Positions 1 through 6,135 of a stretch of 7,933 nucleotides of DNA are shown in pieces. The notes under the pieces are model-generated. The model saw only the letters and a program-made list of their open reading frames with translations. It searched no databases and had not been told where the DNA came from. The position numbers and the translations under genes were made by a program. The DNA comes from Candidatus Woesearchaeota archaeon (GTDB lineage Archaea > Nanobdellota > Nanobdellia > Woesearchaeales > WJKR01), in contig WJKR01000005.1 of assembly GCA_014729015.1 (NCBI GenBank), positions 1 to 7,933 on the forward strand, in the 5' to 3' direction. Positions within the stretch are counted from its first letter, which is position 1. Each line of letters starts with the position of its first letter.

Positions 1-1361
1 ACGAGATAGGGTTTGATAGCAGCAGGAAGATGATGACAACCTTCCACAAGGTTGCTGGTAAGCTGACGTCGTATACGAAGGGCGCGCCTGATGAGATCTT
101 GAAGCGATGCAACAGGATTTTGGAGAACGGCAAGGTCAAGAGGTTGTCGCCGAAACAGAAGAAGAATATCTTGCGGCAGAACAAGGCGTTCTCGGAAAAG
201 GCGTTACGCGTGCTCGGCTTCGCGTATAATCAAGGGAAGAAGAAGGTTGCTGCCGAGCAGAAGATGATATTCGTCGGGTTGCAGGCCATGATCGATCCGC
301 CGCGAGAAGAGGTGAAACGGGCCATTGAGAAGTGCGCGTCTGCAGGTATCAAGGTCATCATGATCACTGGTGATCACCTGGTCACCGCTTCTGCCATCGC
401 GAAGAACCTAGGCATCGAGGGAAAAGCGATTGAAGGGAAGGAGATAGTGCGTCTGGACCTCAAGGCGAAAGTAGAGGGTATCGGTGTGTTCGCGCGGGTG
501 AATCCCGAGCACAAGCTTAAGATCGTCGAGGCGTTGAAAGCGAAAGGCCACATTGTTGCGATGACGGGCGACGGCGTCAATGACGCGCCGGCGTTGAAAC
601 AGTCAGACATTGGCGTGAGCATGGGCATCACTGGTACGGACGTGGCGAAGGAAGCGTCGAGCATGATATTGACTGATGATAATTTTACTTCTATCGTATC
701 CGCGGTCGAGGAGGGACGAAACATCTACGACAACATCAAGAAGTTCGTGAATTATCTCTTGTCGTCCAACATGGGAGAAGTGCTGGTCTTGTTCACCGCG
801 ATGATCATCGGGTTCACAATCGCTGGCGAGCCGGTGCTCCCGTTGATCGCCATCCAGATATTGTGGGTGAACCTCATTACCGACGGGCTGCCGGCACTGG
901 CGCTCGGCGTTGACCCACCCGATCCGAAGATCATGCAGCGAAAGCCGCGCAACCCGAAGGAGCACGTCATCTCCAAGAACATGCTATGGAACATCATCGT
1001 CATCGGCGTCTTGGTGACCGTCGGTGTGTTATTCATCTTCAACTACGGCTTGCCGCAGGGCGCGGAGAAGGCGCAGACACTGGCGTTGACCATGCTTGTC
1101 GTGCTGGAGATAGTCCGGCTGGAGATGATTAGGAGCCAGTACCACACCGGCTTCTTCAGCAACAAGTGGTTGACCATGGCATTGGCAGTCGTGCTAGTAT
1201 TACAATTGTTGATCATCTACACGCCCTTAAGGAGTATTTTCCACCTGGCGCCGTTAGCATGGATTGACTGGGTCTGGATAGTGATGATCGGTGCAGCCAT
1301 GTTTGCCATTGGCAAGTTCGCATCGCTACTGATACGGCACGCGACACACCAGAGCGATTGA
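1..1361 (+). CDS. P-type cation-transporting ATPase, type II (Ca2+-ATPase-like), C-terminal part, 5' truncated by window edge
   Basis: ATP-driven membrane cation pump. The frame is already open at base 3 and reads EIGFDSSRKMMTT, the conserved FDS-RK-M segment of the nucleotide-binding domain, so the ATG at 30 is internal and the true start, the DKTGT phosphorylation site and M1-M4 lie outside the window. Counting from that ATG: KGAP (17-20, N domain), DPPR (89-92) and MITGDH (111-116) in the P domain, and the hinge TGDGVNDAP (179-187). A Cation_ATPase_C-type membrane region follows, with M5 SSNMGE (E250), M6 NLITDGLPALALG (N281, T284, D285) and M8 with VVLEIVRLE (E360). These match the positions of the SERCA Ca2+ ligands, so a P2A Ca2+ pump is the best guess; substrate is inferred. 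About six helices are visible, as expected for M5-M10. The gene stops with TGA, 7 bp from the end of the convergent deaminase remnant. Confidence 0.93.
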   Translation, partial: EIGFDSSRKMMTTFHKVAGKLTSYTKGAPDEILKRCNRILENGKVKRLSPKQKKNILRQNKAFSEKALRVLGFAYNQGKKKVAAEQKMIFVGLQAMIDPPREEVKRAIEKCASAGIKVIMITGDHLVTASAIAKNLGIEGKAIEGKEIVRLDLKAKVEGIGVFARVNPEHKLKIVEALKAKGHIVAMTGDGVNDAPALKQSDIGVSMGITGTDVAKEASSMILTDDNFTSIVSAVEEGRNIYDNIKKFVNYLLSSNMGEVLVLFTAMIIGFTIAGEPVLPLIAIQILWVNLITDGLPALALGVDPPDPKIMQRKPRNPKEHVISKNMLWNIIVIGVLVTVGVLFIFNYGLPQGAEKAQTLALTMLVVLEIVRLEMIRSQYHTGFFSNKWLTMALAVVLVLQLLIIYTPLRSIFHLAPLAWIDWVWIVMIGAAMFAIGKFASLLIRHATHQSD

Positions 1362-1368
1362 GAAAGGC

Positions 1369-1743
1369 TTATGCGTCCCATTCCTCGTGTTCCATGAGGT
1401 TCTTCACGCCGATGACACCGTCATAGGCGATAATACGTACGCCCGCCTCGTCCATGAGGTGCACACCGTCTTGCAACTCTTCTTCCCATCGCTCGCTCGT
1501 CCGCTCCACTATCTGCTTGTGCGTAATCAGTTCTTTGATGCCAGCGATGATAATCGCGCAGGCACAAGGGATGCATGGAAGCCAGGACGTTCTTGCCGTA
1601 CAGGGAAATTTTTCTGTCCTTGATGCGCAGTGCGGCGGTGTGCGGTGATTGTTCCCAGCAGCGCGCTTATAACACGTCCTCAGCAACTCTTTGTACGAGT
1701 CGTCGCTCGTGATTTAGATGCTATTGAGTTGTCGAAGGTCCAT
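1369..1743 (-). pseudogene. Remnant of a dCMP/cytidine-deaminase-like zinc protein, frame-scrambled
   Basis: No single frame gives a convincing whole protein, but pieces look coding. From an ATG at 1743 the frame reads MDLRQLNSI and hits TAA at 1714-1716. The same frame then reads SDDSYKELLRTCYKRA, resembling the first helix of deaminases. Another frame (about 1639-1574) reads ALRIKDRKISLYGKNVLAS, resembling the strand before the zinc cysteines. The first frame then resumes with PCIPCACAIIIAGI (1578-1537), an exact fit to the PCxxCAxxIIxAGI zinc motif of the dCMP deaminase family, and continues ERWEEELQDGVHLMDEAGVR, typical of the family's C-terminal helix. The two frame changes compensate each other. 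The HxE zinc/catalytic motif and about 50 residues before it are not recognisable. The longest open stretch is 105 codons from a TTG at 1686. It lies on the same strand 28 bp after spt5 and may once have been that operon's last gene. Sequence error or a repurposed short ORF are alternatives. Confidence 0.58.
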
Positions 1744-1771
1744 GCTGAAGCCCCGCCTTTTCACAGAGAAC

Positions 1772-2245
1772 TCATTCCTCGTCATCTCTCCTGATGACTT
1801 TGACCGCGTCGATTTTCACCGTGATCGGAATAGGCACCGCCGCTTCTAGCAATTCAACGACGACCTCTTCCTTCTGCTTGTCCACCCTGGTGATCTTGCA
1901 CTTCTCCCTTTTGAAAGGGCCGGAGATGATTTCCGCGATGTCGTTCTTCCTGATGTTGATGTCCTTCTTGACCTGTTCGAGCATGTGCTCGATCTCTTGG
2001 TAACCGACCTGGTCGCCGAGCACGCCCCTTGCGTAAGGGATGCCGAACGCTGCTTGGTCCGCCGACGTCTTGTCGGCCGCTTCTAGGAAGATGTAGCCGC
2101 GCATGCCATGCGGCCTGACGACTGCGTACACGGGAAGCTTCTTCCTCGCCGCGTTGCTCGCGACGAAGTCCGCGACTTGGTCTTCCCTGTTCGCCGTGAC
2201 CCGTAAAGCGTAAATCTTTGTTTCAGGTGCTTCTTCTTCAACCAT
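1772..2245 (-). CDS. spt5: Transcription elongation factor Spt5 (archaeal NusG homologue)
   Basis: Processivity factor that, with Spt4, clamps the RNA polymerase cleft. From the chosen ATG the protein has 157 residues: a NusG N-terminal (NGN) domain at about 10-90, including the conserved MRGYIFLEA strand, then a single KOW domain at about 99-151 containing GPFKREKCKITRV and ending KVIRRDDEE. This NGN plus one KOW layout and length is the normal archaeal Spt5 form. Two ATGs are possible, at 2251 and 2245. The purine-rich site AAAGAGG (2260-2254) is only 2 nt from the first but 8 nt from the second, so the second is preferred. The ribosome binding site overlaps the secE stop codon, implying cotranscription. 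In many Euryarchaeota ribosomal protein L11 comes next; here a deaminase remnant does. Confidence 0.95.
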   Translation of the reverse strand: MVEEEAPETKIYALRVTANREDQVADFVASNAARKKLPVYAVVRPHGMRGYIFLEAADKTSADQAAFGIPYARGVLGDQVGYQEIEHMLEQVKKDINIRKNDIAEIISGPFKREKCKITRVDKQKEEVVVELLEAAVPIPITVKIDAVKVIRRDDEE

Positions 2246-2253
2246 AGTCATAA

Positions 2254-2260
2254 CCTCTTT
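2254..2260 (-). promoter_or_regulatory. Ribosome binding site that decides the spt5 start
   Basis: On the minus strand this reads AAAGAGG. It lies 8 nt before the ATG at 2245 and only 2 nt before the ATG at 2251, which favours the shorter Spt5. It touches the TGA of secE (2262-2260). Confidence 0.55.
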
Positions 2261-2436
2261 CAGAACCCAACGAGCTTGAGCGCGTAACCGACCATGTGGA
2301 CGATGAACCCGATCAGTCCTATCACGAGGATACCGAGCCCCGAGACCTTCACGACGGTCTTGAACTCGACCTTGTCAGGCTTCTTCGTGATGCGGAACAC
2401 GCGCAACGATTCCTTGTAAAACTCCTTGAAACCCAT
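2260..2436 (-). CDS. secE: Preprotein translocase subunit SecE (Sec61 gamma)
   Basis: Single-span subunit that braces the SecY channel in the cytoplasmic membrane. The 58-residue protein begins MGFKEFYKESLRVFRITKKP, the amphipathic helix with the conserved RV-R-TKKP segment, followed by DKVEF, and ends with one transmembrane helix (about residues 31-54, VSGLGILVIGLIGFIVHMVG). Length and layout are those of archaeal Sec61 gamma. The ATG at 2436 starts one base after the ftsZ TAA (2440-2438), and no clear ribosome binding site precedes it, so translation is probably coupled to ftsZ. A TTG three codons upstream (2445) would overlap ftsZ by 8 nt and is less likely. The order ftsZ-secE-spt5 is a known euryarchaeal arrangement. 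Confidence 0.93.
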   Translation of the reverse strand: MGFKEFYKESLRVFRITKKPDKVEFKTVVKVSGLGILVIGLIGFIVHMVGYALKLVGF

Positions 2437-2437
2437 C

Positions 2438-3514
2438 TTAATCAACGAATTCTATGCCGAGCTCGTTCGACACGCTCTTCTTCTCATCACCGCTGCGCTT
2501 CCCGCCGATGATCTGCGGTGATTGCACGCCGGTCACGATGATCATCACCCGGAGCGTGCCCTCGAGGTCCTTGCTGATCTGCGCGCCCCAAATCATGCGT
2601 GCATCTTCATCCAGCTTGACACTGATGGCTTCGACCACTTTCCGGGCTTCTTCCAACGTCATGTCAGCGCCGCCCGCCACGTTGACCAACGCGCCGGAAG
2701 CGCCGCCGATATCAACGTCCAGGAGCGGATTGTTCACTGCTTTCTCCACCGCTTCCAATGAGCGGTTGTCAGTGTCTGATTCACCGACGCCGATTAGCGC
2801 CACGCCGCCATCACCCATCACCGCTCGGATGTCGGCGAAGTCAAGATTCACCAGGCCTGCTCGGGTGACGAGTTCGGCGATGCCCTTGACCGCGTTCGTC
2901 AATATCTCGTCAGCGATCTTGAACGCCGTGTGCAGCGGCAGCTCAGGAGCGATTTCCAATAGCTTGTCATTAGGGATAACGATGAGGGTGTCTACGTGCC
3001 GTTCGAGGTTCTCCAATCCGAGCAGCGCGTTTTGGTAACGCCGGTTGCCCTCCATCTCGAACGGCAGGGTCACGACGCCGACGGTCAACGAGCCGACCTT
3101 CCGTGCCATCTCCGCGATGATAGGGGCAGAGCCAGTCCCGGTACCGCCTCCTAGGCCGCAGGTGATGAAGACCATGTCAGCGCCTTCCATGGCTTTCTTG
3201 ATCTCGTGCTCGGTCTCCCGGGCGGCGTCCTCGCCGATCTTCGGGATGCTGCCGGCGCCGAGGCCTTTGGTCAGGTCCTTGCCCATGAGGATTTTTTTGT
3301 CAGCAGTGGTGTAGAGGAGGTCTTGCGCGTCCGTATTCAGCGCGATGGTCTCAGCCCCATGGATGCCTACTTCGGTGATACGATTGATCGTGTTGTTTCC
3401 GCCGCCTCCTGTACCGGCGACCTTGATCTTGGCCTTCTGCGAGCTCAACAACTCCTCGAGCTCTGCATCCAAGACGTTCTTGTCCTGCGTGTAATTTGAT
3501 TCCATCTGTTCCAC
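2438..3514 (-). CDS. ftsZ: Cell division GTPase FtsZ (archaeal FtsZ1 type)
   Basis: Tubulin-like GTPase that polymerises at the division site. From the chosen start (358 residues): GTGGGGNNTINR near the N-terminus (T1 loop), NTDAQDL, the tubulin signature GGGTGTGSA at about 122-130, and the T7 synergy loop NLDFADIRAVM at about 223-233, which carries the catalytic Asp pair region. It closely resembles Methanocaldococcus FtsZ1 from memory. The C-terminus is short and ends NELGIEFVD, a conserved-looking tail of the kind archaeal FtsZ1 uses to bind partners such as SepF (inferred). Start choice: GTG at 3532, GTG at 3514 and ATG at 3505 are in frame. GGAGGTG (3530-3524) lies inside the longest version and about 9 nt before GTG 3514, so 3514 is preferred. 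It heads the ftsZ-secE-spt5 unit, with its own TATA box upstream. Confidence 0.96.
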   Translation of the reverse strand: MEQMESNYTQDKNVLDAELEELLSSQKAKIKVAGTGGGGNNTINRITEVGIHGAETIALNTDAQDLLYTTADKKILMGKDLTKGLGAGSIPKIGEDAARETEHEIKKAMEGADMVFITCGLGGGTGTGSAPIIAEMARKVGSLTVGVVTLPFEMEGNRRYQNALLGLENLERHVDTLIVIPNDKLLEIAPELPLHTAFKIADEILTNAVKGIAELVTRAGLVNLDFADIRAVMGDGGVALIGVGESDTDNRSLEAVEKAVNNPLLDVDIGGASGALVNVAGGADMTLEEARKVVEAISVKLDEDARMIWGAQISKDLEGTLRVMIIVTGVQSPQIIGGKRSGDEKKSVSNELGIEFVD

Positions 3515-3523
3515 CGTGCCTGA

Positions 3524-3530
3524 CACCTCC
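3524..3530 (-). promoter_or_regulatory. Strong Shine-Dalgarno site for ftsZ
   Basis: Minus strand GGAGGTG matches seven consecutive bases of the sequence complementary to the archaeal 16S rRNA 3' end. Nine bases separate it from GTG 3514 and 18 from ATG 3505. A start at GTG 3532 would place the site inside the gene. Confidence 0.65.
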
Positions 3531-3570
3531 ACGTGCTTCCCCTACTCAGTACTCACTATCGGTGCAGCGG

Positions 3571-3578
3571 TATTTAAA
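3571..3578 (-). promoter_or_regulatory. Archaeal TATA box for the ftsZ-secE-spt5 unit
   Basis: Minus strand TTTAAATA, preceded by an A-rich run (AAACAAAAAAG) that can serve as the BRE. A start site about 25 bp downstream (near 3548-3550) would give a leader of roughly 35 nt carrying the GGAGGTG site. The box overlaps the stop codon of the FKBP gene (3576-3574), so ftsZ seems to have its own promoter in the tail of the previous gene. Readthrough from FKBP cannot be excluded. Confidence 0.6.
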
Positions 3579-4242
3579 CTTTTTTGTTTTCTTTCTCTTC
3601 CTCCTTCCTGAACGTGAGGTCCTGGACGCCAGTCAGCCGGACGACGTCCTTGGAGAACAACTGGATGAATTCCTCCGGTAGTTGCTTCGTCCCGGTCACG
3701 ACCGCCTTGCCTTCGGTGATGGTGACGTCCTCGAACGGGATGCGCATGACTGCCAACAATGCCTTCACCTTGGTCGCTTGGTCAGTGATTTTCTGCTTGA
3801 TGTCCACCTCGTACACGAGGTCCTTGCTTGCCAACGGATGATTGAAGTCGACGATGATACGGCCGCCGCTAACGCTCCTGATGACGCCGACTTGGTCGTC
3901 GACGTTGATCTCCAGGCCTGGGACTGGTTGGATGTTCTGTTCCTTAAACTTCTTGCGAGGTATCAGCTGCAAGAGTTTCGCTGATTTCTTTCCGAAGCCT
4001 TCTTCTGTTGGCACCGAGAATGTGTGCTTGCCCAGCGTCGCGCCCACGAGTTGCTTGTCCAGTCCTGGCAGCACGTGTCCTTCGCCAGCGCTGACGATGA
4101 GGGGTTTGAAGTCTTTCTGGACGCCGAGCTCGGCTTCGTCAGCGATCTTCTTGACGGTCGTGTCGAACACGACGCCTTCTTCCTTGGTTTTTCCTGTGTA
4201 GTCCAGCTCGACGAACTCTCCTTTCTTGATGGTGTCTGCCAT
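3574..4242 (-). CDS. FKBP-type peptidyl-prolyl cis-trans isomerase, long archaeal SlyD-like form
   Basis: Cytoplasmic prolyl isomerase and likely chaperone of 222 residues. The FKBP fold is split by an inserted flap (IF) domain as in SlyD. The first FKBP part contains VELDYTGKT (Y15), VVFDTT (F26, D27), HVLPGLDKQLVG (56-67) and PTEEGFG (78-84). The IF insert spans about 87-130. The FKBP fold closes with DFNHPLASKDLVYEV (132-146), containing the usual F-NHPLAGK segment with Ser for Gly. A C-terminal extension of about 70 residues, lysine/glutamate rich at the end, is characteristic of the long archaeal subgroup. No signal peptide is seen. GGAGG (4255-4251) sits 8 nt before the ATG. It is divergent from the methyltransferase gene and followed by ftsZ on the same strand after a 59-bp gap to the chosen ftsZ start. 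Confidence 0.94.
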   Translation of the reverse strand: MADTIKKGEFVELDYTGKTKEEGVVFDTTVKKIADEAELGVQKDFKPLIVSAGEGHVLPGLDKQLVGATLGKHTFSVPTEEGFGKKSAKLLQLIPRKKFKEQNIQPVPGLEINVDDQVGVIRSVSGGRIIVDFNHPLASKDLVYEVDIKQKITDQATKVKALLAVMRIPFEDVTITEGKAVVTGTKQLPEEFIQLFSKDVVRLTGVQDLTFRKEEEKENKKV

Positions 4243-4250
4243 GCGGTCGG

Positions 4251-4255
4251 CCTCC
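4251..4255 (-). promoter_or_regulatory. Shine-Dalgarno site of the FKBP gene
   Basis: Minus strand GGAGG, exactly 8 nt before the ATG at 4242, which supports that start. Confidence 0.6.
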
Positions 4256-4311
4256 GGCTACCTCTCATCTGCGCGGTGAGGAGAAGTATATCTAGGGAGA
4301 ACACCATTTCT

Positions 4312-4319
4312 TTTATAAA
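4312..4319. promoter_or_regulatory. Palindromic TATA box between divergent FKBP and methyltransferase genes
   Basis: TTTATAAA reads the same on both strands and lies in the 127-bp divergent gap. To the left it would start transcription near 4290, giving the FKBP mRNA a leader of about 48 nt that includes its GGAGG site. To the right it would start near 4341, about 29 nt before the methyltransferase ATG. A second leftward candidate, AGATATAC (4296-4289), is also present. Use in both directions is inferred. Confidence 0.45.
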
Positions 4320-4339
4320 GGTTATGGTGGGGTAACCTA

Positions 4340-4346
4340 CTTAAAC
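4340..4346 (+). promoter_or_regulatory. Possible TATA-like element giving a leaderless methyltransferase mRNA
   Basis: CTTAAAC is centred about 27 bp before the ATG at 4370, the spacing at which an archaeal TATA box places transcription start on the start codon. No purine-rich ribosome binding site precedes the ATG. The match to the TATA consensus is modest, and the palindromic box at 4312-4319 is the competing choice. Confidence 0.35.
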
Positions 4347-4369
4347 CACAAATAGTGTCTGTGCTTCCC

Positions 4370-5353
4370 ATGGACAGCCCGACCCCGATGCCTGATGCCC
4401 GGAAGGACTTGATCAAGCCGGCGTTCAAGGAGCATTACGAGCAGCTCCTCGGACCTGCGTGCTATGAGAAGTTCATCACGTACTCGTTCGCCTATATCAG
4501 GAAGAGCATCCGCGCGAACACGCTCAAAATCAGTGTCAAGCACCTCAAGGAACGATTGCGAGGACGCTGGGAGCTCACCCCCATACCCTGGTGCAAGGAA
4601 GGGTTTTGGATTGCGTACAAGGGTGACGACGACCAGGACGAGCGCTTCGACATCGGCAACCTGCCGGAACACGCACTCGGCTATGTCTATGTGCAGGACG
4701 CTGCCTCGATGATACCTCCCGTAGTACTCCGGCCGCGGCCAGGAGACCTCGTGCTCGACCTCTGTGCCGCTCCCGGCAGCAAGACCAGCCAGATGGCAGC
4801 GATGATGCGAAATAAGGGGTTGATCGTCGCGAACGACCTCCAAGCGTCACGACTACCAGCATTGGGCATCAACCTGCAACGCGTCGGCGCCTCCAATGTC
4901 ATCACGACGAAGATGCTCGGCCAACGGTTCGGCAAGAAGGGCATCCAGTTCGATAAAGTGTTGGTGGACGCTCCCTGCTCTGGCACCGGCACGATCAGAA
5001 GGAGCCTCAAGGTGTTGCAGATGTGGAGCCCCAAGCTCGTCGAGCGGCTCTCCCACACGCAGAAAAAGCTGATCAAAGCGGGCTATGACGCCTTGAAACC
5101 GGGCGGAGTGTTGGTGTACAGCACGTGCACGCAAGAACCAGAAGAGAACGAAGGCGTCATCAGCTGGTTGCTAGGACAAGAACCATCAGCTGAACTACTT
5201 GACATAGGGTTAGACATCAAGCGAAGCGATGCAGTGTCATCTTTCAATAGGACAGAATACCACGAAGACGTCAGGAAATGCCTACGCATCTATCCGCAAG
5301 ACAACAACACCGAAGGGTTCTTCGTCGCGAAGATCAAGAAGACGACGTTGTAA
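4370..5353 (+). CDS. NOL1/NOP2/Sun family RNA cytosine-C5 methyltransferase
   Basis: SAM-dependent enzyme that makes 5-methylcytosine in tRNA or rRNA. From the ATG at 4370 (327 residues): an N-terminal RNA-binding-like region to about 100 with RKSIRANTLKI; YVQDAASMIPP; SAM-binding motif I LDLCAAPGSKTSQ (about 129-141); motif IV VDAPCSGTG with the product-release cysteine near 203; and motif VI YSTCTQEPEENE with the nucleophilic cysteine near 253. Both cysteines of the two-cysteine mechanism are therefore present. Length and layout fit archaeal Trm4-like or NSUN-type proteins; the target base cannot be read from sequence. A GTG at 4355 would add five residues. Absence of a ribosome binding site and a TATA-like element 27 bp upstream suggest a leaderless mRNA. 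The last 20 bp overlap the end of the convergent membrane protein gene. Confidence 0.94.
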   Translation: MDSPTPMPDARKDLIKPAFKEHYEQLLGPACYEKFITYSFAYIRKSIRANTLKISVKHLKERLRGRWELTPIPWCKEGFWIAYKGDDDQDERFDIGNLPEHALGYVYVQDAASMIPPVVLRPRPGDLVLDLCAAPGSKTSQMAAMMRNKGLIVANDLQASRLPALGINLQRVGASNVITTKMLGQRFGKKGIQFDKVLVDAPCSGTGTIRRSLKVLQMWSPKLVERLSHTQKKLIKAGYDALKPGGVLVYSTCTQEPEENEGVISWLLGQEPSAELLDIGLDIKRSDAVSSFNRTEYHEDVRKCLRIYPQDNNTEGFFVAKIKKTTL

Positions 5354-6095
5354 TGATCGTTGCTAACGCTTCCTCGTGCACGTCCAGACCCATCTGATGG
5401 GCGTCACTTATCAACTTGTCCGTATCTAAGTACAAGACGCCGTCGAGCACCGGGGAGGATAATCGTAACGAGTACGGCCTGTTTACGTATTCAAGTGCCG
5501 CTTCCTCCTCCTCGTCATTCTTGCACACGAACACGTTTGTTTCACCTACCACTAACGAGCGGATGCCGCGCCAATACACCACGTAATCCTTGTGTGGTGC
5601 GGTGAACCGTACGGCGTGCCCCTCTAAACGGTGACGCACGCGTAACATGCGCAGCAATCCCCGCAGCGCACCAAAGCACGCGACCAATAATCCGACAACG
5701 ACGACCACCAAGCCCCAAAACACGCTACTGCCGTGGTAAGGGGAGAAGGGCACTGCTTCGCCCCCAACAAAAAATCTTTCCCATCGTGGTCCGTCAAAGA
5801 ACTCGCCCGCCCCTTCCCGGACGACAGCGGTGAACAAGCCGGTCAAGATGACTATCGCGACGGAACCGCACACCACGATGAGAGGGATGAGTTTGATCAA
5901 GAATCGTGTACGCTGCGCCACGTGACATATCATAGTGAAGTATAAGTACATGACGAACACAATCCATGACCCGAGCATCATCCATCCATGCTGCAACAAC
6001 GCGTATAAGGCGAGGAAGACTATCCCTCCAAGCAAGGAGAAGACAAAAAACTTTATGCGACGCATTGCCTGCGCAAAACCCACTGCTGCCTGCAT
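5334..6095 (-). CDS. Predicted four-helix membrane protein with cytoplasmic tail, function unknown
   Basis: I do not recognise the family. The 253-residue product has hydrophobic segments at about 15-34, 38-59, 65-90 and 123-146, an acidic/aromatic loop of about 30 residues between helices 3 and 4 (EFFDGPRWERFFVGGE), and a soluble C-terminal part of about 105 residues. The RGLLRMLRVRHR stretch after helix 4 suggests an inside-facing tail by the positive-inside rule. The tail alternates strands (VRFTAPHKDYVVYWRGIRSLV, then VFVCKNDEEEE), loosely like a membrane-associated PH-like domain; that is only a guess. The frame stays open upstream to 6311 inside rpsL, but that part is rich in R/S/T and is an antisense-like shadow of rpsL. 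The ATG at 6095 is preferred because a TATA box lies about 26 bp upstream, implying a leaderless mRNA. ATG 6065 is an alternative. Confidence 0.8.
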   Translation of the reverse strand: MQAAVGFAQAMRRIKFFVFSLLGGIVFLALYALLQHGWMMLGSWIVFVMYLYFTMICHVAQRTRFLIKLIPLIVVCGSVAIVILTGLFTAVVREGAGEFFDGPRWERFFVGGEAVPFSPYHGSSVFWGLVVVVVGLLVACFGALRGLLRMLRVRHRLEGHAVRFTAPHKDYVVYWRGIRSLVVGETNVFVCKNDEEEEAALEYVNRPYSLRLSSPVLDGVLYLDTDKLISDAHQMGLDVHEEALATIITTSSS

Positions 6096-6116
6096 ATCAG
6101 CCCTTAGATGGGAAGA

Positions 6117-6124
6117 AGTATAAA
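6117..6124 (-). promoter_or_regulatory. TATA box of the membrane protein gene (leaderless start)
   Basis: Minus strand TTTATACT, with the TATA core centred near 6121. Counting about 26 bp downstream places transcription start on the ATG at 6095, and no ribosome binding site is present between. This is the best support for that start codon. Confidence 0.55.
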
Positions 6125-6128
6125 AAAA
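6122..6128 (-). terminator. T-run terminator after rpsL, overlapping the next promoter
   Basis: Minus strand has seven consecutive T residues beginning 8 nt after the rpsL TAA (6138-6136). Archaeal RNA polymerase terminates at such oligo-T runs without needing a hairpin. The run overlaps the TATA box of the downstream membrane protein gene. Confidence 0.5.
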
Positions 6129-6135
6129 TGTTGCT

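Noticed and set aside
1387..1648. Plus-strand small open frames in the gap after the ATPase
   Set aside because: They are antisense to the deaminase-like pieces; the minus strand carries the zinc motif and the coding-like third-position bias.
2454..3314. Long plus-strand open frames opposite ftsZ (up to about 190 codons)
   Set aside because: They lie antisense to a clear FtsZ, are rich in S/T/P/R as expected from the opposite strand of GC-rich codons, and show no family features.
3584..4335. Several plus-strand open frames opposite the FKBP gene
   Set aside because: The minus-strand frame carries all FKBP motifs; the opposite frames have no recognisable domains or ribosome binding sites.
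4337..5289. Minus-strand open frames opposite the methyltransferase
   Set aside because: The plus frame holds all SAM and catalytic motifs; the opposing frames are shadows.
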